A stretch of 13,917 bases of DNA from UBA4744 sp035282865 (GCA_035282865.1 DATEVB010000003.1:1-13917); one strand, 5' to 3'; positions 1-7,339 are shown, counted from the first letter of the stretch. The notes: a model not told the origin generated them from the sequence alone. Translations and numbers: made by a program.

Positions 1-844
1 CAGCTACAGCTTCGCTGAGGTCGGCCGGTTGATTGATATCCCAATCCGCCGCAATCGGTTGGCGGGAATCGGCTTCGTCTCGGCGATTCTCAATCATCTC
101 GTGCAAAGCGGTGGCGTGGCGGGATACGGGGTTCGCTACGCTTTGATGCAGAGGGAGAAGGTTCCGCTCAACGATGTGCTGGCGGCCTCGATCCTGCACT
201 TCTACCTGACCAGTCTGGCGATGCAGGCCATTTTGCCGCTGGGTCTCATCTACCTGCTCTCGAACGCCAACCTGAGCCGCACGGCGTCGATTGCGTTCAA
301 AGTAGTGACCCTCGTGCTGATCCTGGCCTTCATCGGGGAATCGCTGCTCATCTTCCGATCACGGACTCGCCGGACCGTGCTGGGCGGGATCGGACGGATG
401 GCACATCGCATCTTCCGCAAGGACCTGGAGCAGGTACTGGCGGACTTCGACGCAGCCCTGGCTCGCGGCGTCACCGGGATGGGCCAACAGCCGCTTTCGG
501 CCGTCCGGATTGGAGTCCTGGTCATCGTCGACTGGTTTGGCAGCGCCCTGGCCCTCGGATTCTGTTTCGAAGCCCTGGGATCCCCGCTGGCACCAGGGGC
601 GCTGTTCACGGGATTCGTGATCGGCATGATGGCGGGTGTCCTGTCTGCCCTGCCGGCCGGGATCGGCATACAAGACGGATCCATGGCAGCAGTCTTCACG
701 CTGCTCGGAGTAGGTTTTGAAAAGGCGGTCCTGGCGGCGTTGCTGTTTCGAGGCGTTTTCTATCTCGTTCCCTACTTCGTCAGCCTGGGCTTCTACTGGC
801 GATTGACGCCGCGGACGGCGCCGGCACGAGAACCTAATCCCTAG
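1..844 (+). CDS. Flippase-like integral membrane protein, LPG synthase TM / UPF0104 family (5' partial)
   Basis: The reading frame is open from the first complete codon (base 2) to a TAG at 842-844, giving about 280 residues, so the true start lies left of the window; the in-frame TTG at 29 is probably internal. The protein is mostly hydrophobic with several predicted membrane spans. It has the family hallmarks: a VQSGGVAGYGVRY segment near residues 37-49 of the visible part (the usual P-x-x-x-G-G-x-G...R region) and a late LPAGIGIQDG segment (equivalent to the family's PGGIGxxE). Family knowledge: these domains resemble the transmembrane part of lysylphosphatidylglycerol synthase (MprF) and often accompany glycosyltransferases, probably moving or modifying lipid-linked substrates. 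The downstream GT4 gene starts 13 bases after the stop, which suggests one transcript and a shared role in glycolipid or envelope polysaccharide synthesis. No soluble aminoacyl-transferase part is visible, so true MprF activity is unlikely. Confidence 0.75.
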   Translation, partial: SYSFAEVGRLIDIPIRRNRLAGIGFVSAILNHLVQSGGVAGYGVRYALMQREKVPLNDVLAASILHFYLTSLAMQAILPLGLIYLLSNANLSRTASIAFKVVTLVLILAFIGESLLIFRSRTRRTVLGGIGRMAHRIFRKDLEQVLADFDAALARGVTGMGQQPLSAVRIGVLVIVDWFGSALALGFCFEALGSPLAPGALFTGFVIGMMAGVLSALPAGIGIQDGSMAAVFTLLGVGFEKAVLAALLFRGVFYLVPYFVSLGFYWRLTPRTAPAREPNP

Positions 845-857
845 CGGGGCCCACTCA

Positions 858-2096
858 ATGCGCATCCTCTTCGTTAGCCACGGTTACCCACCAACACTGA
901 GCGGTGTCACGCTGGTCGCCCAGAAGCTGGCTAGAGCGATGGTGAGACGGGGCCATTCGGTGACGGTGGTCGCCGCTTCCGCAAACGGCACGGCCCGCAT
1001 CGAAAACGACGAAGGAGTGCGGGTCATTCGCCTCCAGTCCCGCTCCAATCCCTTCTGGAGTGACGGGGCATTGCCGGTCGTCTCCCAGGCGGAGTTGCGG
1101 CAGATCGTCGGTGAAGCGGACCCCGAGGTCGTGCACAGTCACGAGACGGCGCTGTTGAGCCTGCAGCTTCTTCGCCTCGGCCTGGAACACGACGTCCCGC
1201 TCGTTGCGACCTGCCACTACCTCCCGCGGTTTGTCTCTCAATACGTCGGATGGGACGGCCGTTTGGACGTGCTGGCTGAGAGCATCGTATGGGAATATGC
1301 GATCAGACTGTTGAATCAGTTCGACCATGCCGTGTTCCCATCGAAAACACAGGCCACCTCGTTCACCGACAAGGGCCTGGTCGTACCTACGACCGTCATC
1401 TCCAACGGAGTCGACCGCGACCGTTACCGACCGGGCCACGACGGAGTTGACGTTGTCGAAGCGAGATACGGGCTGCCGGAGGGTCGGCGCATGCTTTTCG
1501 TCAGCCGCCTCGCCAAGGACAAACGCGTCGAGGTACTCATTAGCTCTCTGCTCCATCTCCGGCAAACCGACACTCATCTCGTTCTGGTCGGCACCGGTGA
1601 CGACGAACCACGCCTGAGAAAGATCACCGGCGACCTCGCTCTGGAAGATCGCGTCCACTTCCTGGGGTTCGTGCCGGAGGAGGATCTGCCAGCCGTATAT
1701 CGGGCCAGCGACCTCTTCGCCATCGCCTCGGAGTGCGAAGTCCAGAGCATTCCGACCCTGCAAGCGGCAGCCACCGGCCTCCCCGTCGTCGCCGTCGACG
1801 CCGCCGCTCTGCCCGATTTGGTGACCGACGGTGTCAACGGTTTCCTGGTGCCTCCCCACGACCCCAGAGCCATCGCCAACGCGGCCCTCAACATCTTCTC
1901 CCACCCGGATCGAGCCGCCACCATGAGCCGAGCCGGCCTCGAAATCAGCCAGGCACACGGCAACACCGCAACGTTCGATGCTCATGAGTCGTTGTACGAG
2001 GCCGTGATCGCCGGGTTCATCCGTTCGGCGGGCGGACCGTTCTCCGAACCACCGCCTGGAATCTGGTCCCGTGTCTTATCAATGCTGAGAAGGTGA
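858..2096 (+). CDS. GT4-family glycosyltransferase
   Basis: This 412-residue protein has the GT-B fold pattern. The N-terminal domain begins with FVSHGYPPTLSGVTLV (residues 5-20), the acceptor-side glycine loop. A linker with ISNGVDRDRYRP (181-192) leads to the C-terminal nucleotide-sugar domain: FVSRLAKDKRVEVLI (214-228), LVLVGTGDDEPRL (241-253), then ASECEVQSIPTLQAAATGLP (290-309). The last block is the E-x7-E motif of GT4 enzymes, but only the first Glu (E294) is present; the second is Gln (Q302). It lies 13 bases after a flippase-like membrane protein, fitting a membrane-associated retaining transferase that adds a sugar from an NDP- or GDP-sugar to a lipid or glycan. Acceptor and sugar cannot be told from sequence. 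Only a weak G-rich stretch precedes the ATG. Confidence 0.85.
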   Translation: MRILFVSHGYPPTLSGVTLVAQKLARAMVRRGHSVTVVAASANGTARIENDEGVRVIRLQSRSNPFWSDGALPVVSQAELRQIVGEADPEVVHSHETALLSLQLLRLGLEHDVPLVATCHYLPRFVSQYVGWDGRLDVLAESIVWEYAIRLLNQFDHAVFPSKTQATSFTDKGLVVPTTVISNGVDRDRYRPGHDGVDVVEARYGLPEGRRMLFVSRLAKDKRVEVLISSLLHLRQTDTHLVLVGTGDDEPRLRKITGDLALEDRVHFLGFVPEEDLPAVYRASDLFAIASECEVQSIPTLQAAATGLPVVAVDAAALPDLVTDGVNGFLVPPHDPRAIANAALNIFSHPDRAATMSRAGLEISQAHGNTATFDAHESLYEAVIAGFIRSAGGPFSEPPPGIWSRVLSMLRR

Positions 2097-2131
2097 GGGA
2101 AAGACCCGGGGGGTGTTTAGGCTTCCCCGCC

Positions 2132-2854
2132 ATGAGAGTTCGAGTGCTCGACGACCCCGACGGCATCGCCGACATCGCCGCCGCCACCATTGCCCATCTG
2201 CTCGGCGAATCCTCCGGACGGACCACCCTCGGCCTGGCCGGCGGCAGCACCCCCCGCACCACCTACACGCGCCTCCTCCAGGAGAACGTCGACTGGGAGG
2301 CCGTCCATGCCTGGGTCGTAGACGAGCGATGGGTAGCTCCCGATCACGCCGACAACAACATGCGAATGGCCCGCGACACGTTGCTCGACCGGGTGGGCTC
2401 CCACGTCTACCCCGTCGCCTGGGCTCCCGATCTCGATCCGCGCGAGGCAGCCGCCCGCTACGAGCAGACCCTCCTGGAGGTTCTCCCCGAGAAGGACGGG
2501 GTTCCCCGCCCGGATATCGTGCTGCTGGGGATCGGAGAGGACGGTCACACCGCCTCGTTGTTCCCGGGAACGGCGGCGCTCGAAGTCGAAGACCGCTGGT
2601 TCGTCGCCAACTGGGTTCCCGTACAAGAAGTCTGGCGGCTGACGGCCACCCTGCCGCTACTGCACGCAGCCCGGAACATCATCTTCCTCGCCTCCGGCAG
2701 CAGCAAAGCGGCTCCCCTGGCCGGCATCCTCCTCGACGATGAACACCCCCCACTGCCCGCCCGTCGGGTCATGGAGGGGTCGTCCACTATCACCTGGCTG
2801 ATCGACCGTGCCGCCGCCGCTGATCTCGAGGACTATCCGGTCGAATACGTGTAG
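2132..2854 (+). CDS. pgl: 6-phosphogluconolactonase
   Basis: The 240-residue protein hydrolyses 6-phosphoglucono-1,5-lactone to 6-phosphogluconate, the second step of the oxidative pentose phosphate pathway, in the cytosol. Family motifs are intact: GLAGGSTP (34-41), the sugar-phosphate loop DERWVAPDHADNN (64-76), and LLGIGEDGHTASLFPG (131-146), which holds the catalytic Asp/Gly/His signature of the SOL/DevB family. Length matches the family (about 230-260). I chose ATG 2132; there is no Shine-Dalgarno, but TAGGCT (2118-2123) lies 8 bases upstream, so the message may be leaderless. An alternative GTG at 2093 overlaps the preceding glycosyltransferase stop as GTGA and would add 13 residues unlike the family N-terminus. 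No glucose-6-phosphate dehydrogenase is nearby; the neighbour genes are not pathway partners. Confidence 0.92.
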   Translation: MRVRVLDDPDGIADIAAATIAHLLGESSGRTTLGLAGGSTPRTTYTRLLQENVDWEAVHAWVVDERWVAPDHADNNMRMARDTLLDRVGSHVYPVAWAPDLDPREAAARYEQTLLEVLPEKDGVPRPDIVLLGIGEDGHTASLFPGTAALEVEDRWFVANWVPVQEVWRLTATLPLLHAARNIIFLASGSSKAAPLAGILLDDEHPPLPARRVMEGSSTITWLIDRAAAADLEDYPVEYV

Positions 2855-2889
2855 CCGGCTACGACGAATGCCACCGTACACTCGACCGG

Positions 2890-3873
2890 GTGATGAGATT
2901 CCGGGTCCTGGCGCTCGTACCGCCTCTGGCGCTGAGCCTGGCGGCCTGCGCCCAGGGCACGACCGCAGACGAGCCGGCTCCCACAACCACAACCACTCCG
3001 GCGACCACGACCACCCGGTCCGTTCCGCCAACTACCACGACGGCGGTCGCAACGACCAGCACCCCGACAACCACCACGTTGACGCTGGTGACCGCACCAC
3101 CGAGCCTCAGCGCAGACGGGATGGTGCTGATCACCGAAGACGTCACCTTCACCTCGCAATTGAGCCTGGATGTCTTCTCTCCCGTAGCGCCTGGCTCCTT
3201 CCCGGTCGTGGTCGTGTTCCACGGCGGGGGGTGGGTCGGAGGTCATCCGGATGACATCGCGCCCCTGGCCACCGCGATTGCAGCCGGTGGGGCGGTTGTC
3301 TTCAACGCCCCCTACCGGCTGGCTCTACGGGGCGGCGGCTATCCGATGACGTTCGAAGATGCCTCCTGCGCGGTCCGTTTCGCTCGCCGGCACGCTCCCG
3401 AATTCGGAGGTGATCCAGGTCTTGTCATAGTGGTCGGCTACTCGGCCGGTGCCCATATCGGGGCGATTACCGCCCTGGCAGGTGATTCGTTCAGCGGAGA
3501 CTGCACCGTCCAATCGGGTAGCGCCTTGCCCAACGCTTTCGTCGGCGTAGCCGGTCTCTACGACACCGACCTACTCGATCCACTGATGAGCGCCTTCTTT
3601 GGCACGGAGCGCGCCGAAGACCCGGCTCCCTGGGAGGACGGCAACCCCTACACCCACATCGGAGCCAACCCGGGCTTGATTGTTCGTCTCGTCCAGGGTG
3701 AGCTGGACCGGCTCGTACCCGTCGGATTCGCCATCGCCTTCGAGGATGCCCTCGACGCGGCCGGGTACGACGTCGAGTTGACGATCATCGAAGGCGGTGA
3801 ACACGGCACGGTGGTCGATCCCCAAACCCGCGGCGATGAGGTAGTTGCGACGGTCCTGGCTCTGTCCGGTTGA
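2890..3873 (+). CDS. Secreted lipoprotein with alpha/beta-hydrolase (esterase) domain
   Basis: The protein of 327 residues starts with a lipoprotein signal peptide: basic MMRFR, a hydrophobic core, and lipobox LAAC with Cys20 as the predicted lipid-anchored residue. Residues about 29-67 form a Thr/Pro-rich low-complexity linker, typical of surface-exposed actinobacterial lipoproteins. The rest is an alpha/beta hydrolase of the BD-FAE / hormone-sensitive-lipase-like type: oxyanion motif HGGGW (111-115), nucleophile elbow GYSAGAH (183-189, Ser185), a probable acid at Asp273 (ELDRLVP) and His305 in GGEHG. The catalytic triad is therefore complete, predicting carboxylester hydrolysis outside the cytoplasm; the substrate is unknown. 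GTG 2890 and ATG 2893 are adjacent possible starts. No Shine-Dalgarno is seen, and TACACT (2877-2882) ends 7 bases before the GTG, so it may be leaderless. Confidence 0.85.
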   Translation: MMRFRVLALVPPLALSLAACAQGTTADEPAPTTTTTPATTTTRSVPPTTTTAVATTSTPTTTTLTLVTAPPSLSADGMVLITEDVTFTSQLSLDVFSPVAPGSFPVVVVFHGGGWVGGHPDDIAPLATAIAAGGAVVFNAPYRLALRGGGYPMTFEDASCAVRFARRHAPEFGGDPGLVIVVGYSAGAHIGAITALAGDSFSGDCTVQSGSALPNAFVGVAGLYDTDLLDPLMSAFFGTERAEDPAPWEDGNPYTHIGANPGLIVRLVQGELDRLVPVGFAIAFEDALDAAGYDVELTIIEGGEHGTVVDPQTRGDEVVATVLALSG

Positions 3874-3897
3874 TGGCCTCCAGGTCGTTCAACCGAA

Positions 3898-3924
3898 GCC
3901 GGCGTTCAGAACTTCAGCGCCGGC
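3898..3924. terminator. GC-only inverted repeat between convergent genes, possible bidirectional terminator
   Basis: GCCGGCG (3898-3904) and CGCCGGC (3918-3924) form a perfect 7-bp GC stem with a 13-base loop. It lies 25 bases after the esterase stop and downstream of the oppositely oriented MFS gene, where a terminator for both would be expected. No clear U-tract follows on either strand, so intrinsic termination is uncertain. Its right arm overlaps the last codons and stop of the small membrane ORF on the minus strand. Confidence 0.45.
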
Positions 3925-4018
3925 GTCGCACGATGAACCAGACCAGCATCGAGACCACCGGCAGCACGAGAACCGCCCAGACCAACGGCGCCACAATGAC
4001 GGTTACGCCGCTAAACAC
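3914..4018 (-). CDS. Possible 34-residue single-pass membrane protein overlapping the MFS gene end
   Basis: A short frame runs from GTG at 4018 (minus strand) to TGA at 3914-3916. The start overlaps the last codons of the MFS gene by 8 bases, so translation could be coupled by termination-reinitiation; a weak GGAAG lies about 10 bases upstream. The predicted product is one hydrophobic helix (roughly residues 5-29, with Trp at 14 and 27) ending in four Arg, a positive-inside pattern that would place the C-terminus in the cytoplasm. Most third codon positions are G or C, like the real genes here. It resembles no family I recognise with certainty. It could be a small partner of the transporter, or chance: hydrophobic frames are common in GC-rich DNA antisense or downstream of membrane genes. 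Confidence 0.4.
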   Translation of the reverse strand: MFSGVTVIVAPLVWAVLVLPVVSMLVWFIVRRRR

Positions 4019-5327
4019 CAACCGGGACTTCCGGAACCATATCGGGGAGTTCATCTTCGAGGTTGCGGATCGACGGGATGAAGTACGCAAGGACAGCCAG
4101 GAGCACGGTCCCCAACCCCATCAGAACGAACATGAACCCGATGCCGCGGCCGGGCCCCGTCCCTATCACCGAGCCCACGCTGCCGGCGAGTCCGCCACCA
4201 GCGGCCAGCAAAGGCTCGAAGACGCCGTCGGCCAGCGGCCCGGCTGAGAGGTACGAAACCGGGATGGCTATCTGTGCCAACATCCTGCGAACGGAGAAGG
4301 TGCGCCCCTGAAGTTCCGGCGGTACCTTCACCTGCCAGAGCACCTGGCTGGTACCGTTCACGACGGCTACGGTCACCATCAGAACGAATGCGGCGGCCGT
4401 GACGAGGAAGACCGAATCGTCGAATCCCATAGTGGCCACGAGCAACCCGCCCACCACAATCCCCGCCAGCATGCCGCGCACCCGCCGCTTGGGTCCTCCC
4501 CACACGCCCATTACCAAGCTGCCGACCAGCATTCCCGCTCCCAACACCGTCAAGGCCGTGCCGAGCATCACCTCATCGGTGAAACTGAGCAACAGCGGGA
4601 TGTACAGAACGTTCATGAACCCCAACAGAAAGTTGATTCCCGCCGCGACCAGCAGGAAGGCGAAGAGTCCGCCACGGGCCTGCAACCATCGCCAGCCTTC
4701 GGCGACCTGCCCCCACAAGCGCTCACTGCGGCTCGGTGCAGCCTCGGGTCGGGGGATACGAACCAGAGCAAGTGTGGAAACCGCCACCGCAAAGGTCGCT
4801 ACGTCCGCCAGGAGCACGCCCCACAAGCCGGTTGCGGCGACCAGCACCCCGGCGAGTATGGGCGCCACCAGGGCCCCCATCGCTTGACCCATTTGCACGA
4901 GTCCGTTAGCCCGTCCGAGGTGCTTCTTGGGCACCAGCAACGGGACCGAAGCCGTGTAGGCGGGCTCCTGAAACGAATTGGCGACTGAACCGATCGTTGC
5001 CATCAGATAGATGTGCCACAGTTCGAGTTGATCGGTAAGCAAGAGGAGGACGACGACGAGCGTGGCAGTGCCGGCCGACGAATCGCCGATCAGCATCACC
5101 TTTCTACGGTCCAAGCGATCCACGAACGCTCCCGCCAATGGACCTATCACGATCCCGGGCAACGTGGTGGCGAGCATGATCAAGGCCAATAGCGTCACCG
5201 AGTCGGTCTCGAGGTACATCCAGATGGCAAGGCCGAATCCCGTCAGGTTCGAACCAACCACTGAGATCAGCTGACCGATCCACACGACGAAGAAGGTCCG
5301 CATCCCGGTTCGCCCAGCTGCGCCCAT
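4011..5327 (-). CDS. MFS exporter, MFS_3 / EntS-macrolide efflux type
   Basis: The 438-residue protein has about 12 predicted membrane spans and is the size of a single MFS subunit. The loop between spans 2 and 3 carries the motif A pattern (GPLAGAFVDRLDRRKVM, residues 62-78). The N-terminal span pattern (FFVVWIGQLISVVGSNLTGFGLAIW) and PAYTASVPLLVPKKHLGRANGL are characteristic of the MFS_3 group that includes enterobactin exporter EntS and macrolide efflux proteins; export of a siderophore, antibiotic or other small hydrophobic molecule is likely, substrate unknown. The ATG at 5327 has a GGGAG-type ribosome site; ATG 5303 (residue 9) is an alternative start. The gene is divergent from a small cation-transporter-like gene, and both face a shared palindromic site, suggesting joint control. 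Confidence 0.85.
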   Translation of the reverse strand: MGAAGRTGMRTFFVVWIGQLISVVGSNLTGFGLAIWMYLETDSVTLLALIMLATTLPGIVIGPLAGAFVDRLDRRKVMLIGDSSAGTATLVVVLLLLTDQLELWHIYLMATIGSVANSFQEPAYTASVPLLVPKKHLGRANGLVQMGQAMGALVAPILAGVLVAATGLWGVLLADVATFAVAVSTLALVRIPRPEAAPSRSERLWGQVAEGWRWLQARGGLFAFLLVAAGINFLLGFMNVLYIPLLLSFTDEVMLGTALTVLGAGMLVGSLVMGVWGGPKRRVRGMLAGIVVGGLLVATMGFDDSVFLVTAAAFVLMVTVAVVNGTSQVLWQVKVPPELQGRTFSVRRMLAQIAIPVSYLSAGPLADGVFEPLLAAGGGLAGSVGSVIGTGPGRGIGFMFVLMGLGTVLLAVLAYFIPSIRNLEDELPDMVPEVPVGV

Positions 5328-5340
5328 CTCACTCCCGTAT

Positions 5341-5370
5341 TGACATCATGATGATGTCATATCGATGTCA
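5341..5370. promoter_or_regulatory. Perfect 19-bp palindrome plus extra half-site: probable operator for the divergent transporter pair
   Basis: TGACATCAT-G-ATGATGTCA occupies 5341-5359 and is a perfect inverted repeat around one central G. The half-site ATGTCA (5354-5359) recurs at 5365-5370 in the same orientation, 11 bases on, about one helical turn. The site sits just upstream of the proposed -35 of the cation-transporter-like gene and 14-43 bases upstream of the MFS start. This is the classic position for a dimeric repressor controlling both directions. No regulator gene adjoins it, so the binding protein is encoded elsewhere. Confidence 0.6.
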
Positions 5371-5372
5371 GA

Positions 5373-5408
5373 TTGGCAAGCCGGGCCGTTTCACCCGATC
5401 CTGCCATC
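5373..5408 (+). promoter_or_regulatory. Candidate sigma-70-type promoter giving a leaderless message
   Basis: TTGGCA (5373-5378) matches the -35 consensus at five of six positions and is followed after 18 bases by GATCCT (5397-5402), then 6 bases to ATG 5409. This spacing would place the transcription start at or next to the ATG. It is the basis for choosing ATG 5409 over ATG 5418 for the following gene. The palindromic site 5341-5370 lies directly upstream. Confidence 0.4.
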
Positions 5409-6035
5409 ATGTGCACCATGGACGCCCCACCTTCTGATCGCGCCCGCCTGCAACGGGTCGCCCTACGCCTCGAGTACGGGACCATCGCCTGGAACATGGG
5501 CGAGGCGGTACTGACTCTGGCCCTGGGAGCGGTGGCCTCGTCACTGGCATTGATTGGTTTTGGCGCGGTGTCCGTGGTGGAGGTCTTCGCCTCCGCGGTT
5601 GTCGTCTGGCACGTGCTACCTGGCCACGAGGCCGACCACCCCGGCCGCACCCGGTTGGCGCTTCGGCTGACCGGAGTTGCCTTTGGAGTGCTGGCATTTG
5701 GCCTGGCGCTCGTGGCGATCAGTGACCTGGCCACCCGACGCCGTCCCGATGAGTCGCCGTGGGGTATCGCCTATCTCGTCGTGGCGGCCGCAGTGATGTT
5801 CGGATTGGCGCTGGTCAAGCGCCGGACGGCCGAGCAGCTCGACTCGGAACCTCTTCGATCGGAAGCGACCATGACGTTACTCGACGGCTTCCTGGCCTCC
5901 GCCACGGTGGTCGGCCTGGCTCTCAACGCAATCGCCGGCTGGTGGTGGGCGGACCCGGCCGCGGCCCTGGTGGTGGCGGTGGCAGCAGCCAACGAAGCCC
6001 GGGAGAATTGGGAAGCCGCCTCGGAAATCGGATAG
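5409..6035 (+). CDS. Small cation-transporter-like membrane protein (CDF/TMEM163-like, no cytoplasmic C-terminal domain)
   Basis: The 208-residue protein is hydrophobic, with about six membrane spans. It has the layout of short 'cation transporter' proteins related to the cation diffusion facilitator fold: an N-terminal RLEYGTIAWNMGEAVLTLALG stretch split over span 1, a span 2 with SLALIGFGAVSVVEVFASA, and a late SEATMTLLDGFLA...GWWWADPAAALVV region. The usual CDF cytoplasmic metal-sensing domain is absent. In span 2 the position often occupied by Asp in the FGxDSxxE pattern is Val (about residue 54), while the Glu (about 58) is kept, so the metal site looks divergent. Family knowledge suggests divalent cation movement; substrate is unknown. 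It is divergent from an MFS exporter across a shared palindrome. The start is chosen from the promoter spacing; ATG 5418 is also possible. Confidence 0.7.
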   Translation: MCTMDAPPSDRARLQRVALRLEYGTIAWNMGEAVLTLALGAVASSLALIGFGAVSVVEVFASAVVVWHVLPGHEADHPGRTRLALRLTGVAFGVLAFGLALVAISDLATRRRPDESPWGIAYLVVAAAVMFGLALVKRRTAEQLDSEPLRSEATMTLLDGFLASATVVGLALNAIAGWWWADPAAALVVAVAAANEARENWEAASEIG

Positions 6036-6163
6036 GTAGGACACCGCTACCCCACCGCCCCAGGAAGATGACCGCCTCGTGGGTCGGCGCCCGGTCGGCC
6101 ACAGAAGACAAACACCGCCCGACGGGACTCCGTGGTGTGCACAACGTTGATCGGCAGCCGCGG

Positions 6164-6460
6164 CTACCAACCAGGGGTGATCACCGAGGCACCGTCGACG
6201 ACAACCTCATCGACCACGCCGACCACCATGGCCCGAATCGGGGCCGGATCTTGCCGAACGATCTGCCGGGCCGCGGTGCCTTCGTCGAGGATCAAGACCA
6301 CCTCACCTGCCCCGGCATCGACCGCGTCGACGGCGATCAGGTAACCGCCGGTTGGTTCGCCGTCGGAACCGAGCAGATCACAGAGCAGCAACTTGCGGCC
6401 GTCGAATACCGGCGCGTTGATGGTGGATACCACAGTGCCGACCACCCGCCCGATCTTCAC
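6164..6460 (-). CDS. BMC-P pentameric shell vertex protein (EutN/CcmL family), copy 1
   Basis: A 98-residue EutN/CcmL-type protein, the last gene of the microcompartment operon. The family pattern is clear: MKIGRVVGTVVST at the N-terminus (first beta strand), KLLLCDLLG, then YLIAVDAVDAGAGEVVLILDEGTAARQI and the closing VVGVVDEV strand. Such proteins form pentamers that cap the vertices of the polyhedral shell. The GTG start overlaps the stop of the preceding BMC-P gene as GTGA (6457-6460), so translation is probably coupled. The Shine-Dalgarno is only a G-run. It ends 128 bases from the convergent cation-transporter-like gene; I see no convincing terminator there. Confidence 0.92.
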   Translation of the reverse strand: MKIGRVVGTVVSTINAPVFDGRKLLLCDLLGSDGEPTGGYLIAVDAVDAGAGEVVLILDEGTAARQIVRQDPAPIRAMVVGVVDEVVVDGASVITPGW

Positions 6461-6744
6461 GAGCGGCCCCCCGGAATCAGCGGCTCCACGGCGTCGACGA
6501 TACCAACGATGGCGTGATCAACCGGGACGAAGGTCTCGGGCAGAGCTTGGGCCGCCTCGCGAGAGCCAACGAAATAGACCAACTCCCCAGGTCCGGCCAT
6601 GTGCACGGCGTCGGCGGCCACAACAGGGCGCCCTTCCGGCTCCTGGTGCCGGTCGAGAGGTTGCACGATCAGAAGCTTGATGCCTTCGAGCCCATCGTAC
6701 TTCACGGTAGCCACCACAGTCCCTATCACCCGGCCCAACTGCAT
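6457..6744 (-). CDS. BMC-P pentameric shell vertex protein (EutN/CcmL family), copy 2
   Basis: A 95-residue vertex protein with the EutN/CcmL pattern: MQLGRVIGTVVATVKYDGLEGIKLLIVQPL, VVAADAVHMAGPGELVYFVGSREAAQAL and AIVGIVDAVE. It has a good GAGGAG ribosome site within the 3' end of the upstream tandem shell gene, from which it is separated by 4 bases. Its sequence differs clearly from the other two BMC-P in the operon, for example in the AVHMAGPGE loop and the Arg-Glu after Gly-Ser, so the three are old paralogues rather than a recent duplication. They could form homo- or mixed pentamers. Confidence 0.92.
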   Translation of the reverse strand: MQLGRVIGTVVATVKYDGLEGIKLLIVQPLDRHQEPEGRPVVAADAVHMAGPGELVYFVGSREAAQALPETFVPVDHAIVGIVDAVEPLIPGGRS

Positions 6745-6748
6745 GGCG

Positions 6749-7339
6749 TTACTCCTCTTTCGAACGTACGACGCTCTCGAACCGACCGTCGGTAGATAGG
6801 TTCTCCCGCATCTCGCCGTGGAGTTGGGCGATAACGGACTCTCCGATCAACTGGCCCCCCACCCGGGCAGACCCGATCGCAACTGCGGCTTCCACATCGG
6901 CCACCTTGCCCCCGAAAAGCAGGTAGCCCTTGCCACCCAATCCGTCGGCCGTTCGCAGTTCCCTGATGGTCACCAGGGCACCTTTGACCCCGGCATCGGC
7001 TGCTTGGATGACGGCGGCCACGGTGGTGGTCTCAATGATCCCAAGCGCTTCCCCGTCGTCGGTGCGGCGTGCTCCGGCCACCGCCGCCACTACGTCCGGG
7101 TGCACATCTGGCAGGAACACGATATCCACCAGCGTGCCCGATTCCGCCGCCCGGGCGGCGTCTATGGCCTCCTCGACATCTGCCACCTGTCCGCCGATCA
7201 ACACGAGGTACTTGCCGGGTTGGACGGTGCCCGCCTTGATGAGATCGAGGGGAGCCCGTTTGACCATGGCGTCGCCGGCCACGATGCCCGCTGCGATTGA
7301 TTGGAATTCGAGTAGTGCGAGTGCCGGTTGAATGATCAC
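6749..7339 (-). CDS. BMC-T tandem shell protein, non-permuted (single-layer type)
   Basis: The 196-residue protein has two fused BMC domains: residues about 4-90 (ALALLEFQSIAAGIVAGDAMVKRAP, then YLVLIGGQVADVEEAIDAA) and about 97-180 (EALGIIETTTVAAVIQAADAGVKGA, then YLLFGGKVADVEAAVAIG). Both halves keep the normal strand order (GIIE...AADA...GxVxxVexA). Family knowledge: three copies make a pseudohexamer tile in the shell facet; this type resembles the BMC-T1 tile of the Haliangium ochraceum shell. The GTG start overlaps the aldehyde dehydrogenase stop as GTGA (7336-7339), preceded by a GAGG. After domain 2 there is a polar tail of about 16 residues of unknown role. Confidence 0.92.
   Translation of the reverse strand: MIIQPALALLEFQSIAAGIVAGDAMVKRAPLDLIKAGTVQPGKYLVLIGGQVADVEEAIDAARAAESGTLVDIVFLPDVHPDVVAAVAGARRTDDGEALGIIETTTVAAVIQAADAGVKGALVTIRELRTADGLGGKGYLLFGGKVADVEAAVAIGSARVGGQLIGESVIAQLHGEMRENLSTDGRFESVVRSKEE

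Noticed and set aside
855..1985. Long open frame on the minus strand opposite the glycosyltransferase (376 codons)
   Set aside because: It is a mirror of a clear GT4 gene, has no recognisable domain, and arises from GC-rich codon bias.
2107..2129. G-run/C-run hairpin before the 6-phosphogluconolactonase start
   Set aside because: The stem is only 4-5 bp with an 11-base loop and could be chance in GC-rich DNA; not strong enough to call a regulator.
2980..3090. Repeat-like ACC/ACG/ACA-rich tract that might be a microsatellite
   Set aside because: It encodes the Thr/Pro linker of the lipoprotein in frame with varied codons; it is ordinary low-complexity coding sequence.
6036..6163. Terminator or small gene between the CDF-like gene and the end of the BMC operon
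   Set aside because: There is a direct repeat of GGTCGGC near 6083-6099 and a short palindrome AGCCGCGGCT (6156-6165), but no stable hairpin with a U-tract and no convincing coding frame.
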